A DNA stretch of 64,000 nt from Dyella sp. M7H15-1. Its GTDB lineage: Bacteria > Pseudomonadota > Gammaproteobacteria > Xanthomonadales > Rhodanobacteraceae. A program made the translations under genes and the position numbers. The DNA lies in the NCBI RefSeq assembly GCF_004114615.1, contig NZ_CP035300.1:744001-808000 (forward strand). The letters are read 5' to 3'. The notes under the pieces are model-generated. The model did not search any database. It was not told the origin of the DNA and saw nothing but the letters and a program-made list of their open reading frames with translations. Positions within the stretch are counted from its first letter, which is position 1. The number at the start of each line of letters is the position of its first letter. Of the stretch, positions 53,911 to 64,000 are shown one piece after another.

Positions 53911-55122
53911 ATGAAAAGGGACTATTTCACCTGCCGCATCAAACCTGCCTGCATCGGCATCGCACTTTCGTTCGTTGTTGTTACGTCAAAGGCGTCGGCG
54001 GAAGTGGCATTTCATCCCTCCGAAAAAACGTCCATCGCGCTTTATGGCGTGCTTGATGTGGCGAAAGCCTATGCAAACAATCAACGAGGCCGTTCGAACA
54101 TCTATATCAGCCAGGGCAGTCTGACGGCCAATAGAGTCGGTGTGCGTGGAAGTGCGGAGCTAGGTGCCGACACGCAAGCCTTGTTCCGGCTGGAGAGCGG
54201 TTTCGATGCGATTACCGGGAAATTCGGTACGCCCGGTTATTTGTTCAATCGCCAGGCATTTGTCGGAGTAAGCAACAAGTCATACGGCACGTTGAGTGCG
54301 GGCCGTCAATACACACCGTACTTCCAATACACCGGCGCGCTTGGCCTGGCCCCTGCATTGACGGCCGCCACGGGCGCTCACCCTGGTGATGTCGACGCGA
54401 TGGATGCGACGTTGCGCTTGAACAATTCGCTGACCTACACGCTACCAAAACTCGGTGGTTGGCAAGCAGGCGTACAGTACGGCATGGATGGATCGACAGG
54501 GCGTTTTTCGCGCGGCACCACCTTGAGCGCCGCCGTGCGCTACGACTATCAAGCTTTCTCCTGGTCGACGGGATATATCGGACTTAACCATATCCAGGAG
54601 AGCAGGGCGATTGCCACTTACGCCAACAACGCGCCCATCAATAAGGGGTACAACTCGGCGGACAACTCGCGAATACTCGCCACGGCAGCGCGTTACACGG
54701 ACGGCAAGGGAATGGTTGGCCTTAGTTATTCGAATGTCCAATACCGGCCGGCTGCGGCGACGTCGCTTTTCAGGGAAACGGCCGTGTTCAACACGGTCGG
54801 TCTTATCTCCACTTATGCGATAACACCATCATTCACCCTGGCAGGTGGATACAGCTATACCGCGGAAGTGGCACGCAATGGTGTGCGTACTCCGGCGCTT
54901 TACCATCAGTTTTCAACCGGACAACTCTATACGTTGTCAAAGTACGTGGCGTTCTACGCCGTGCAGGGGTACCAGCATGCAGGGGGCAAGACGCTTGGCA
55001 TGATGAGTGGCGTGACTGCCATCGTTGATGCGGTGGCTTCGGTAGGGGACTCCCAAAACGGCACACCGTCTTCCACTAGGCATCAGTTCGTGGCCATGCT
55101 CGGTGTGCGCTTCACCTTCTGA
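53911..55122 (+). CDS. Gram-negative general porin (Burkholderia type)
   Basis: A 403-residue protein with a signal peptide ending near KASAEV, then beta-strands typical of the porin_4 group (SIALYGVLDVAKAYANNQRG, NRVGVRGSAELGADTQALFR, NRQAFVGVSNKSYGTLSAGR). The C-terminal phenylalanine (GVRFTF) is the usual outer-membrane assembly signal. It would be a trimeric 16-stranded channel. This porin class is common in Betaproteobacteria and rarer in Xanthomonadales, a hint of transfer. It starts divergently from an ACS transporter. Confidence 0.85.
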   Translation: MKRDYFTCRIKPACIGIALSFVVVTSKASAEVAFHPSEKTSIALYGVLDVAKAYANNQRGRSNIYISQGSLTANRVGVRGSAELGADTQALFRLESGFDAITGKFGTPGYLFNRQAFVGVSNKSYGTLSAGRQYTPYFQYTGALGLAPALTAATGAHPGDVDAMDATLRLNNSLTYTLPKLGGWQAGVQYGMDGSTGRFSRGTTLSAAVRYDYQAFSWSTGYIGLNHIQESRAIATYANNAPINKGYNSADNSRILATAARYTDGKGMVGLSYSNVQYRPAAATSLFRETAVFNTVGLISTYAITPSFTLAGGYSYTAEVARNGVRTPALYHQFSTGQLYTLSKYVAFYAVQGYQHAGGKTLGMMSGVTAIVDAVASVGDSQNGTPSSTRHQFVAMLGVRFTF

Positions 55123-55165
55123 GGGATGGGAGGCGTTGCGCCTCCCATCCTTTTGGGTGGAGTTG

Positions 55166-55906
55166 TTACCAGCCCATGTAGTGACCACCGTTGATTGACA
55201 GGTTCGCGCCGGTGATCCAACTCGCTTCATCGGTGGTGAAGAAGGTGACCGCGTGGGCGATTTCTTCCGGCTTGCCCAGCCGCCCCACCGGAATCTGCGC
55301 CACGATCTTTTCGCGCACTTCTTCCGGCACGGCCATGACCATGTCGGTAGCCACGTAACCGGGCGAGACCGTGTTCACCGTGATGCCGAAGCGCGCGTTT
55401 TCCTGCGCCAGCGAGATGGTGAAGCCGTGCATGCCGGCCTTGGCGGCGGCGTAGTTGGCCTGGCCGTACTGGCCCTTCTGACCGTTAATGGAGCTGATCT
55501 GCACGATGCGGCCCCACTTGCGGGTGCGCATGTCCTCGATCACCGGACGGGTGACGTTGAAGCAGGCGTTGAGGTTGGTGTTCATCACATCCACCCACTG
55601 CTGGTAGGTCATTTTGTGGAAGGTGGCGTCGCGGGTGATGCCGGCGTTGTTGACCAGGATCTCGATCGGACCGCATTGGTGGTGAATGGCGTTAATCATG
55701 TCTTCGCATGATGTCGGATCGGCCACGTCGCCGGCCACCAGACAAACTTCGATGCCCTCGTCCTTCATAGTCTTGCGCCAGACCTCAGCCTTTGCTTCGT
55801 CGCGGTAGTTGGTGGCCACGCGATGTCCCTGCTTGACCAGATGGCGCACGATTGCAGTGCCGATACCGCCGGTGCCGCCAGTAACCAATGCCGTACGCTG
55901 TGTCAT
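55166..55906 (-). CDS. phaB: Acetoacetyl-CoA reductase (PhaB-type SDR)
   Basis: A 246-residue NADPH-dependent short-chain dehydrogenase that makes (R)-3-hydroxybutyryl-CoA for polyhydroxyalkanoate. The Rossmann motif TGGTGGIG, then LVNNAGITRDATFHKM, the catalytic Tyr/Lys in GQANYAAAKAGMHGF, and SPGYVATDMVMAVPEEV are typical of PhaB. The end ITGANLSINGGHYMGW is characteristic. No PHA synthase is seen in the window. Confidence 0.92.
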   Translation of the reverse strand: MTQRTALVTGGTGGIGTAIVRHLVKQGHRVATNYRDEAKAEVWRKTMKDEGIEVCLVAGDVADPTSCEDMINAIHHQCGPIEILVNNAGITRDATFHKMTYQQWVDVMNTNLNACFNVTRPVIEDMRTRKWGRIVQISSINGQKGQYGQANYAAAKAGMHGFTISLAQENARFGITVNTVSPGYVATDMVMAVPEEVREKIVAQIPVGRLGKPEEIAHAVTFFTTDEASWITGANLSINGGHYMGW

Positions 55907-56048
55907 GAACCGATCTCCTTGATTGTCTGCATGGGAAGTTGCCGCACCCTATGTGGGACAACTTGGGGTTATACGCAGACATCATGAAAGAATATCGGTT
56001 CTCGGTATCACGAACATGCTTCGACTGCGTGCCGATCTTTATACCGGG

Positions 56049-56915
56049 TTACGTCACGCGATGATCGCTGCATTGCGGCAAATTTTGCGGGTCGAAATGT
56101 GCAAGTGTCGCATCGAGCAGACTGGGCGCATCGCGGGCCTTTTCATCCGGTGCCAGGCCAAGAAAGGACAGAGCATGTCGCAGGGCGGGGAGGGGGTGGG
56201 TGGGATCAACCTCAAGCGAGTATTCGGACTTCGATAACTTGCGGCCTTCACTGTCCAGTACTAGCGGCAAATGCAGGTAACGCGGTGTCGACAACCCCAG
56301 GCAATGCTGCAACCAGATCTGACGTGGCGTGGAGTCGAGCAAATCGCTGCCGCGGACCACGTCGGTGATGCCTTGCCATGCATCGTCCACTACGCAGGCC
56401 AATTGGTAGGAATAGAAACCCTCCACCCGGCGGACCACAAAATCGCCGACCGCATCACGCAAGCGCTGGCTTTGCGGGCCTTGCAGGGCATCGATGAAAT
56501 GAATGTCTTCGTCCGGCACACGAATGCGCCAGGCCGGAGCACGTCTAGGATCGGCTGGCGCAATGCAGTGCCCGTCGCGGTGCAATCCGCCGCCTGCCGC
56601 CAGATCGCTGCGGCTGCACCAACAAGGAAACACCCGATCATCACGACACAATTGCTCGAATGCCGCATCGTAGGCGGCGATACGGGATGATTGATAGATG
56701 ACAGGCCCGTCGGCGACCAGCCCGAACGCGGGCAAGGCGGCGAGAATGGCGTTGGCGGAACCGGCCAGCTCGCGGGGCGGATCGATATCTTCCATCCGCA
56801 CCAGCCATGGACCGCCTGCATGCCGGGCACACAGCCAACTTCCCACAGCGGCAACCAGGGAGCCGGCATGCAGAAGACCAGTGGGCGAGGGGGCAAAGCG
56901 TCCGCGGTAACTCAT
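56049..56915 (-). CDS. gluQRS: Glutamyl-Q tRNA(Asp) synthetase
   Basis: A 288-residue paralog of the glutamyl-tRNA synthetase catalytic domain that modifies queuosine in tRNA(Asp). It shows FAPSPTGLLHAGSLVAAVGS (HIGH-type), the Cys/Glu zinc region FPCWCSRSD, and EGRKLSKSEYSLEVDP (KLSKS). It lacks an anticodon-binding domain, which distinguishes it from GltX. It is divergent from htpX. Confidence 0.94.
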   Translation of the reverse strand: MSYRGRFAPSPTGLLHAGSLVAAVGSWLCARHAGGPWLVRMEDIDPPRELAGSANAILAALPAFGLVADGPVIYQSSRIAAYDAAFEQLCRDDRVFPCWCSRSDLAAGGGLHRDGHCIAPADPRRAPAWRIRVPDEDIHFIDALQGPQSQRLRDAVGDFVVRRVEGFYSYQLACVVDDAWQGITDVVRGSDLLDSTPRQIWLQHCLGLSTPRYLHLPLVLDSEGRKLSKSEYSLEVDPTHPLPALRHALSFLGLAPDEKARDAPSLLDATLAHFDPQNLPQCSDHRVT

Positions 56916-57055
56916 CTGTTTATTTTACGGAAGCTGACCATGCTGCCTACGACATGCCAGCTAAATACGCTTATGCCTTGAAAAGGTGGTTTTTGCCCGA
57001 ACCTCTGGGTCCGGATTACTATGGTTCCGTTTGGTGTGACCGATCAAGGAGAGTT

Positions 57056-57946
57056 ATGCGACGCATCGCACTTTTTCTGCTTACCAATATTGCCGTCCTG
57101 TTCCTGCTGAGCATCGTCTGCCGTCTGTTCGGCGTCGATCAATGGGCGGCCATGCATGGCTACGGCGGCATGGGAGGGCTGTTGATCTATGCCGCCGTGT
57201 TCGGCATGGGCGGTGCCTTTATCTCGCTGGCCATGTCCAAGTGGATGGCCAAGATGTCCACCCGTGCCCGGGTGATCGAGCAGCCGCAGAACGAAGCCGA
57301 GCGCTGGCTAATGGACACGGTACGCCGTCACGCGCAGAACGCTGGCATCGGTATGCCGGAGGTGGCGATCTACGATGCGCCAGAAATGAACGCCTTCGCC
57401 ACGGGCATGACCAAAAACAGCTCGCTGGTGGCCGTGAGCACCGGCCTGTTGCAGCAGATGGATCGCGAGCAAGTGTCGGCAGTGCTTGGCCATGAAATCG
57501 GCCACGTTGCCAATGGCGACATGGTGACCCTCACCCTGATCCAGGGCGTGGTCAATACGCTGGTGATCCTGGCAGCGCGCATCGTGGGCCGTCTGGTGGA
57601 TAGCTGGCTTTCCGGTGGACGCGATAACCGCGAGGGCGGTGGTATGGGCTACTTCGTTTGCGTGATGGTGCTGCAACTCGTGTTCGGCCTATTTGCCTCG
57701 ATGATCGTGATGGCCTTCTCGCGCTGGCGCGAATTCCGCGCCGATGCGGCCGGCGCCAAACTGGCGGGGCGTGGTGCGATGATCTCCGCCTTGCAGCGCC
57801 TGCAGCTTAATCACGGTGAAAGCACCTTGCCCAAGACGATGGCGGCTTTCGGTATCTCCGGTCCGCTGGCGCAGGGGTTGAAACGCCTGTTCATGAGCCA
57901 TCCGCCGCTGGAAGAGCGCATCGCCGCATTGCAAAAGCAGGTGTGA
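57056..57946 (+). CDS. htpX: Membrane protease HtpX
   Basis: A 296-residue inner-membrane zinc metalloprotease of the M48 family that degrades misfolded membrane proteins. Two N-terminal helices (RIALFLLTNIAVLFLLSIV, then LLIYAAVFGMGGAFISLAM) precede the active site HEIGH (AVLGHEIGHVANGDM), two more helices and REFRADAAGAKLAG with the third ligand. AAGGAGAG lies just before the ATG at 57056. A long upstream reading frame in this phase is not translated as such. Often heat-induced, it is followed closely by htpG. Confidence 0.94.
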   Translation: MRRIALFLLTNIAVLFLLSIVCRLFGVDQWAAMHGYGGMGGLLIYAAVFGMGGAFISLAMSKWMAKMSTRARVIEQPQNEAERWLMDTVRRHAQNAGIGMPEVAIYDAPEMNAFATGMTKNSSLVAVSTGLLQQMDREQVSAVLGHEIGHVANGDMVTLTLIQGVVNTLVILAARIVGRLVDSWLSGGRDNREGGGMGYFVCVMVLQLVFGLFASMIVMAFSRWREFRADAAGAKLAGRGAMISALQRLQLNHGESTLPKTMAAFGISGPLAQGLKRLFMSHPPLEERIAALQKQV

Positions 57947-57960
57947 TGCCATTGGTTTTT

Positions 57961-57984
57961 CCCTCTCCCCTTTGGGGAGAGGAA
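57961..57984. terminator. Hairpin between htpX and htpG
   Basis: CCCTCTCCCC and GGGGAGAGG form a stem, the same form as after purF, so it may be a repeated palindrome of this genome. Confidence 0.55.
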
Positions 57985-58029
57985 CTTAAGTCTTCTCCAC
58001 TCCATTGACCTGACCTTTTCAATCAGACC

Positions 58030-59895
58030 ATGACTATCGCCGAAACCTGCAAATTCGAAGCCGAAGTCGCCCAGGTGCTGCACCTGGTGACGCACTCCCT
58101 GTATTCGCACAAGGAAATCTTCCTGCGTGAGCTGATTTCCAATGCCTCCGATGCCTGCGACAAATTGCGTTTTGAATCCATCGCTAAACCTGAGCTGCTT
58201 GCTGGCGATGCCGAACTGCATATCGACGTGAGCTGGGATCCGGCCGCACGCACCATTACCGTGCGTGACAACGGGGTAGGCATGAGTCGCGAGGAAGTCG
58301 TAGCCAATATCGGCACCATTGCCAGCTCCGGCACGCGCCGTTTCCTTGAGGCAATGAGCACGGAGCAGAAGAGCGATGCACGCCTGATCGGCCAGTTCGG
58401 CGTGGGCTTCTATTCGGCCTTCGTGGTAGCGGACAGAGTGACAGTGCTGAGTCGGCGCGCCGGTGCTCTCGCCAGCGACGGCGTGAAGTGGGAAAGCGAC
58501 GGCAAGGGCGAGTATTCGCTGGAACCGGTTGATCTGCCTGAGCGTGGTACGGCTGTCGTATTGCATCTGAAGGCCGACGAGGACGAATTCCTCAAGCGCT
58601 GGCAATTGCGTTCACTGATTACGCGTTATTCGGATCATGTCGCTTTTCCGATCCGCATGCCGATGGAGAAGGATGACAAGCCCACCGACGAGTGGGAAAT
58701 CGTCAACGCTGCCTCGGCGTTGTGGACCAAGCCCAAAAGCGAGATCAGCAACGAGGATTACCAGAGTTTCTACAAGTCGCTCGGCCACGATTTCAACGAT
58801 GCGCTGGCCTGGACGCATAACCGCGTGGAAGGCAGCCAGAGCTTTACCACGTTGCTTTACCTTCCATCGCAGCCGCCGTTCGAGCTGATGATGGGAGGAC
58901 GCGATGAGCGCAAGGGGCTGAAGCTTTACATCAAGCGCGTCTTCATCATGGATGCGGCCGAAGAACTGTTGCCTAACTACCTGCGCTTCGTGCGCGGCGT
59001 AGTAGATGCGGACGACCTGCCGCTGAACGTGAGCCGCGAAATCCTGCAACAGAACCGCCAGCTCGAGCGCATCAAGGCCGCTTGCGTGAAGCGCGTGCTC
59101 GACTTGATCGAAAAACTGGCCAAGGACGAGCCCGAAAAGTTCGAAACCTTCTACAAGGCATTCGGCAATACGCTCAAGGAAGGCATTGCCGAAGACCACG
59201 CCAACCGCGAGCGCATCGCCAAGTTGCTGTGCTTTGCGTCGACCAAGGGCGAGGGCAGTGCACAGAAGGTGTCGCTGGATGATTACATCGGCCGCATGGC
59301 GGTCGGCCAGGACGAGATCTGGTATATCACTGCCGACAGCTACGCCGCGGCTGTCGGCAGCCCGCAACTGGAAGCCTTCAAGGCCAAGGGCATTGAAGTG
59401 CTGCTGATGTCCGACCGTATCGATGAATGGATGATCGGCAGCCTTACCGAGTACGCCGGCAAGAAACTGCGCAACGTCGCCAAAGGCGAACTGCCGCTGG
59501 ATGAAGAAGGCAAGAAGCAGCAGGAAGAAGTCAGCAAGGCCGCCGAGCCACTGCTCAAAAAGCTCAAGGATTTGCTCGGCGATCGCGTAGGTGATGTGCG
59601 GGTTTCCGCACGCCTTACCGATTCGCCCTCGTGCCTAGCTTTGTCCGATTACGAGATGGCCCCGCATCTTGCACGCCTGCTGCGCGAAGCTGGCCACGAC
59701 ATGCCATCGAGCAAGCCGACGCTGGAAATCAATCCGCAGCACGCGTTACTCAAACGTGTCGAAGCGGAAAGCGATGAAGCCAGGGCAAGAGATCTTGCCA
59801 GCCTGTTGCTTGAACAGGCCGAGATCGCGGCCGGTGCGCAGTTGGCTGACCCGGCGGCCTTTGTGCAGCGGTTGAATCGTGTACTGGTGGGCTGA
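58030..59895 (+). CDS. htpG: Chaperone HtpG (Hsp90)
   Basis: A 621-residue Hsp90. The N-terminal ATPase shows FLRELISNASDACDKLRFES, TITVRDNGVGMSREEVVANI and IGQFGVGFYSAFVVADRVTV. The middle domain has NVSREILQQNRQLERIKAAC, with the catalytic Arg in this stretch, and the C-terminal dimer domain is complete. It helps fold client proteins with ATP. It stands 83 bases after htpX, so the two heat-shock genes may be expressed together, although a hairpin lies between. Confidence 0.96.
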   Translation: MTIAETCKFEAEVAQVLHLVTHSLYSHKEIFLRELISNASDACDKLRFESIAKPELLAGDAELHIDVSWDPAARTITVRDNGVGMSREEVVANIGTIASSGTRRFLEAMSTEQKSDARLIGQFGVGFYSAFVVADRVTVLSRRAGALASDGVKWESDGKGEYSLEPVDLPERGTAVVLHLKADEDEFLKRWQLRSLITRYSDHVAFPIRMPMEKDDKPTDEWEIVNAASALWTKPKSEISNEDYQSFYKSLGHDFNDALAWTHNRVEGSQSFTTLLYLPSQPPFELMMGGRDERKGLKLYIKRVFIMDAAEELLPNYLRFVRGVVDADDLPLNVSREILQQNRQLERIKAACVKRVLDLIEKLAKDEPEKFETFYKAFGNTLKEGIAEDHANRERIAKLLCFASTKGEGSAQKVSLDDYIGRMAVGQDEIWYITADSYAAAVGSPQLEAFKAKGIEVLLMSDRIDEWMIGSLTEYAGKKLRNVAKGELPLDEEGKKQQEEVSKAAEPLLKKLKDLLGDRVGDVRVSARLTDSPSCLALSDYEMAPHLARLLREAGHDMPSSKPTLEINPQHALLKRVEAESDEARARDLASLLLEQAEIAAGAQLADPAAFVQRLNRVLVG

Positions 59896-60335
59896 CGCGT
59901 ACCGCGACACCATAGTTTTTGAACGCCGACAAAGGCAGCCGCTAACCTGTGGCCGCCTTTGTTTTGAAAGGATGTCCTGAGCGCACTGCTACGCTTGCTT
60001 GCCTGGCCTTGCACGTTATGTGTATGCCACGCCGGTTCATTAGCCTGATAATGCCACCCATGAAACAGGCGACACACGATGCATTGATCGAAGTTCGCGC
60101 AGATGTCTGGCTTTGCCGGTTTGAATCGTCCACCGACGCGGCCCAATAAGTAGGAGCGTCGGGAATTGCGACGGCTAAAGCAACACTGAACAAGTCTTGC
60201 TGCACCCTCATCATTTGCCGAGTATTACGACTCGCTGCAAGGGTGAGCCGGATCATCCACCGCTCCCCGACTGGCGTCACATTCACCACGAACATCCCCT
60301 TGACGATGGTGACGGCAAACTGCAAATGGATTCGA
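59896..60335. other. Gene-free interval
   Basis: About 440 bases after htpG with no gene recognised on either strand. Short frames exist but have no family resemblance, and their composition matches shadow frames. No clear repeat is seen. Confidence 0.4.
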
Positions 60336-60732
60336 TCACTGACGATGGAATGCGGCGTAGTCGAAAAGCTCAGAAAATCCAGACCTTCTATAGATGGAAG
60401 CCCCGTCGGCTGATGCTTCCAGAAAGCACAGCGCGACGTTGCGTGACTTGGCTTGTACTAGTGCATGTTGAATCAGGGCACTGGCGTATCCTCTGCCCTG
60501 AAACTCGGACTGTGTACCGATATCGAATGCCGTCTTTGAGGACAGAGTCGATATAAGCGCTCGGCTGTTTCACGATCAACAGATTGAGGCTCGCTGCCTC
60601 GACGCCAGTAAGGTAAGCGGACGCGCAATCATTGAAATGGTGATATCTCTGGCTGATCGAGGTGAAGAAATAATCTTCCACCCGATGATAGAGAGACGTC
60701 AGCGAGGCATCGTTTCGTTTGGACATGGTCAA
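60336..60732 (-). pseudogene. GNAT acetyltransferase with an internal deletion and frameshift
   Basis: The start (from the ATG at 60732) reads YFFTSISQRYHHFNDCASAY and LTGVEAASLNLLIVKQPSAY, like the N-terminal part of a GNAT family protein. A second frame carries the acetyl-CoA-binding block IGTQSEFQGRGYASALIQHA, and then AKSRNVALCFLEASADGASI and YRRSGFSELFDYAAF to the stop at 60336-60338. The middle of the domain is missing, so it is probably dead. Confidence 0.7.
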
Positions 60733-60907
60733 AGATCGGGACAGGAAAGGGTATGCCAGCGATCCAACGCATCAGGAGTGGCAGTGCATTTGTCACTTCT
60801 GGAGGAATGCTTAGTTCGTCTCCGTTTTGCCTTGTCATTTTGGTCACCGTAGCGCCACAGACTGTGCTGCGGCGCTTAAGGCATTTCTTCAGGTTTGCAA
60901 GTAGACG

Positions 60908-63708
<2,801 letters not shown>

Positions 63709-64000
63709 TCAGGAAAGCGCCTTCAACCGATAAAGCGCCTCAAGTGCTTCCCGCGGTGTCATCGCATCCAGATCCATGCTTTCCAGCACTCGCTCGACCA
63801 CGGACGGCATTGCCGCAAACAATCCAAGCTGCGGCGATGCAGGTGCCGTTGCAGCCGGTGCCGCAACATGTGCATGCATGCCACGCTCCAATTTCGCCAG
63901 GGTGCGTCGAGCGTCGGCGATCACCCCTTTGGGCAAGCCAGCCAGCGCGGCGACCTGCAGGCCGAAGCTGCGGTTGGCCGGGCCTTCCTTCACCGCATGC
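63709..64000 (-). CDS. mutS: DNA mismatch repair protein MutS, C-terminal end (runs off the right edge)
   Basis: The last 96 residues or so of Mut[21 protein letters not shown] is the end of the ATPase domain helix region ([18 protein letters not shown] is the usual form), followed by [16 protein letters not shown], an Ala/Pro linker, and the C-terminal helix [20 protein letters not shown]. MutS recognises base mismatches. The catalytic domains are outside the window. Confidence 0.93.
   Translation of the reverse strand, partial: HAVKEGPANRSFGLQVAALAGLPKGVIADARRTLAKLERGMHAHVAAPAATAPASPQLGLFAAMPSVVERVLESMDLDAMTPREALEALYRLKALS

Noticed and set aside
59942-60325. 127-codon reverse frame after htpG
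   Set aside because: No family resemblance, no good start, and amino-acid use like a shadow frame. It was left as gene-free.

Overview
The window looks like a chromosomal segment of a gammaproteobacterium, most likely a member of Rhodanobacteraceae/Xanthomonadales (Dyella, Rhodanobacter or a relative). This is inferred from GC-rich codon use, the folC-SPOR-cvpA-purF gene order, a REP-like repeat reading CGTCATCCCGGCGCAG, and the kinds of housekeeping genes present. No 16S or tRNA gene was seen, so the assignment is an inference.

The layout is two ordinary chromosomal blocks around a decayed, mobile-element-rich island. From 1 to 8.5 kb there are the end of ppk1, an Fsr-like MFS transporter, a secreted M16 peptidase, a YbjQ protein, murJ and a higBA module. 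An IS21-family element (8585-11167) with a clean 7-bp target duplication sits directly upstream of higB. From 11.2 to 35 kb there are an HU-like protein, a broken nucleotide pyrophosphatase gene, a TenA/heme-oxygenase-fold protein, a PAS-GGDEF-EAL protein, msrA, a membrane-anchored barnase-type RNase with a barstar, an MscS channel, an ABC exporter, a ClC channel, NfeD plus slipin, an MFS drug exporter, catB, and the folC-dedD-cvpA-purF run.

From about 35 to 48.7 kb lies an island of plasmid and transposon remains. It holds a DUF455 pseudogene, a possible replication-protein remnant, an IS5-family element with an internal deletion, TumE/TumA-like and ParD/ParE-like toxin-antitoxin pairs, the tail of a parA gene with its parB-like partner, a KfrA-like protein, an ISAs1 element, a truncated and frameshifted tyrosine recombinase, a second IS21-family element (42929-45561, 7-bp duplication) that splits a secreted-protein gene, and a Tn3-family fragment. 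The Tn3 fragment carries a resolvase, a second ParE-type pair and a transposase gene interrupted by an IS200-type element. The dense pseudogenes suggest an integrated plasmid now being eroded.

From 48.7 to 64 kb the chromosome resumes with a c'-type cytochrome, tcdA, an FAD oxidoreductase with the signature of bicovalent flavin attachment, an ACS-family MFS transporter, a Burkholderia-type porin, phaB, gluQRS, htpX, htpG, a broken GNAT gene, katG and the 3' end of mutS. The oxidoreductase, transporter and porin may form an acquired uptake and oxidation set.
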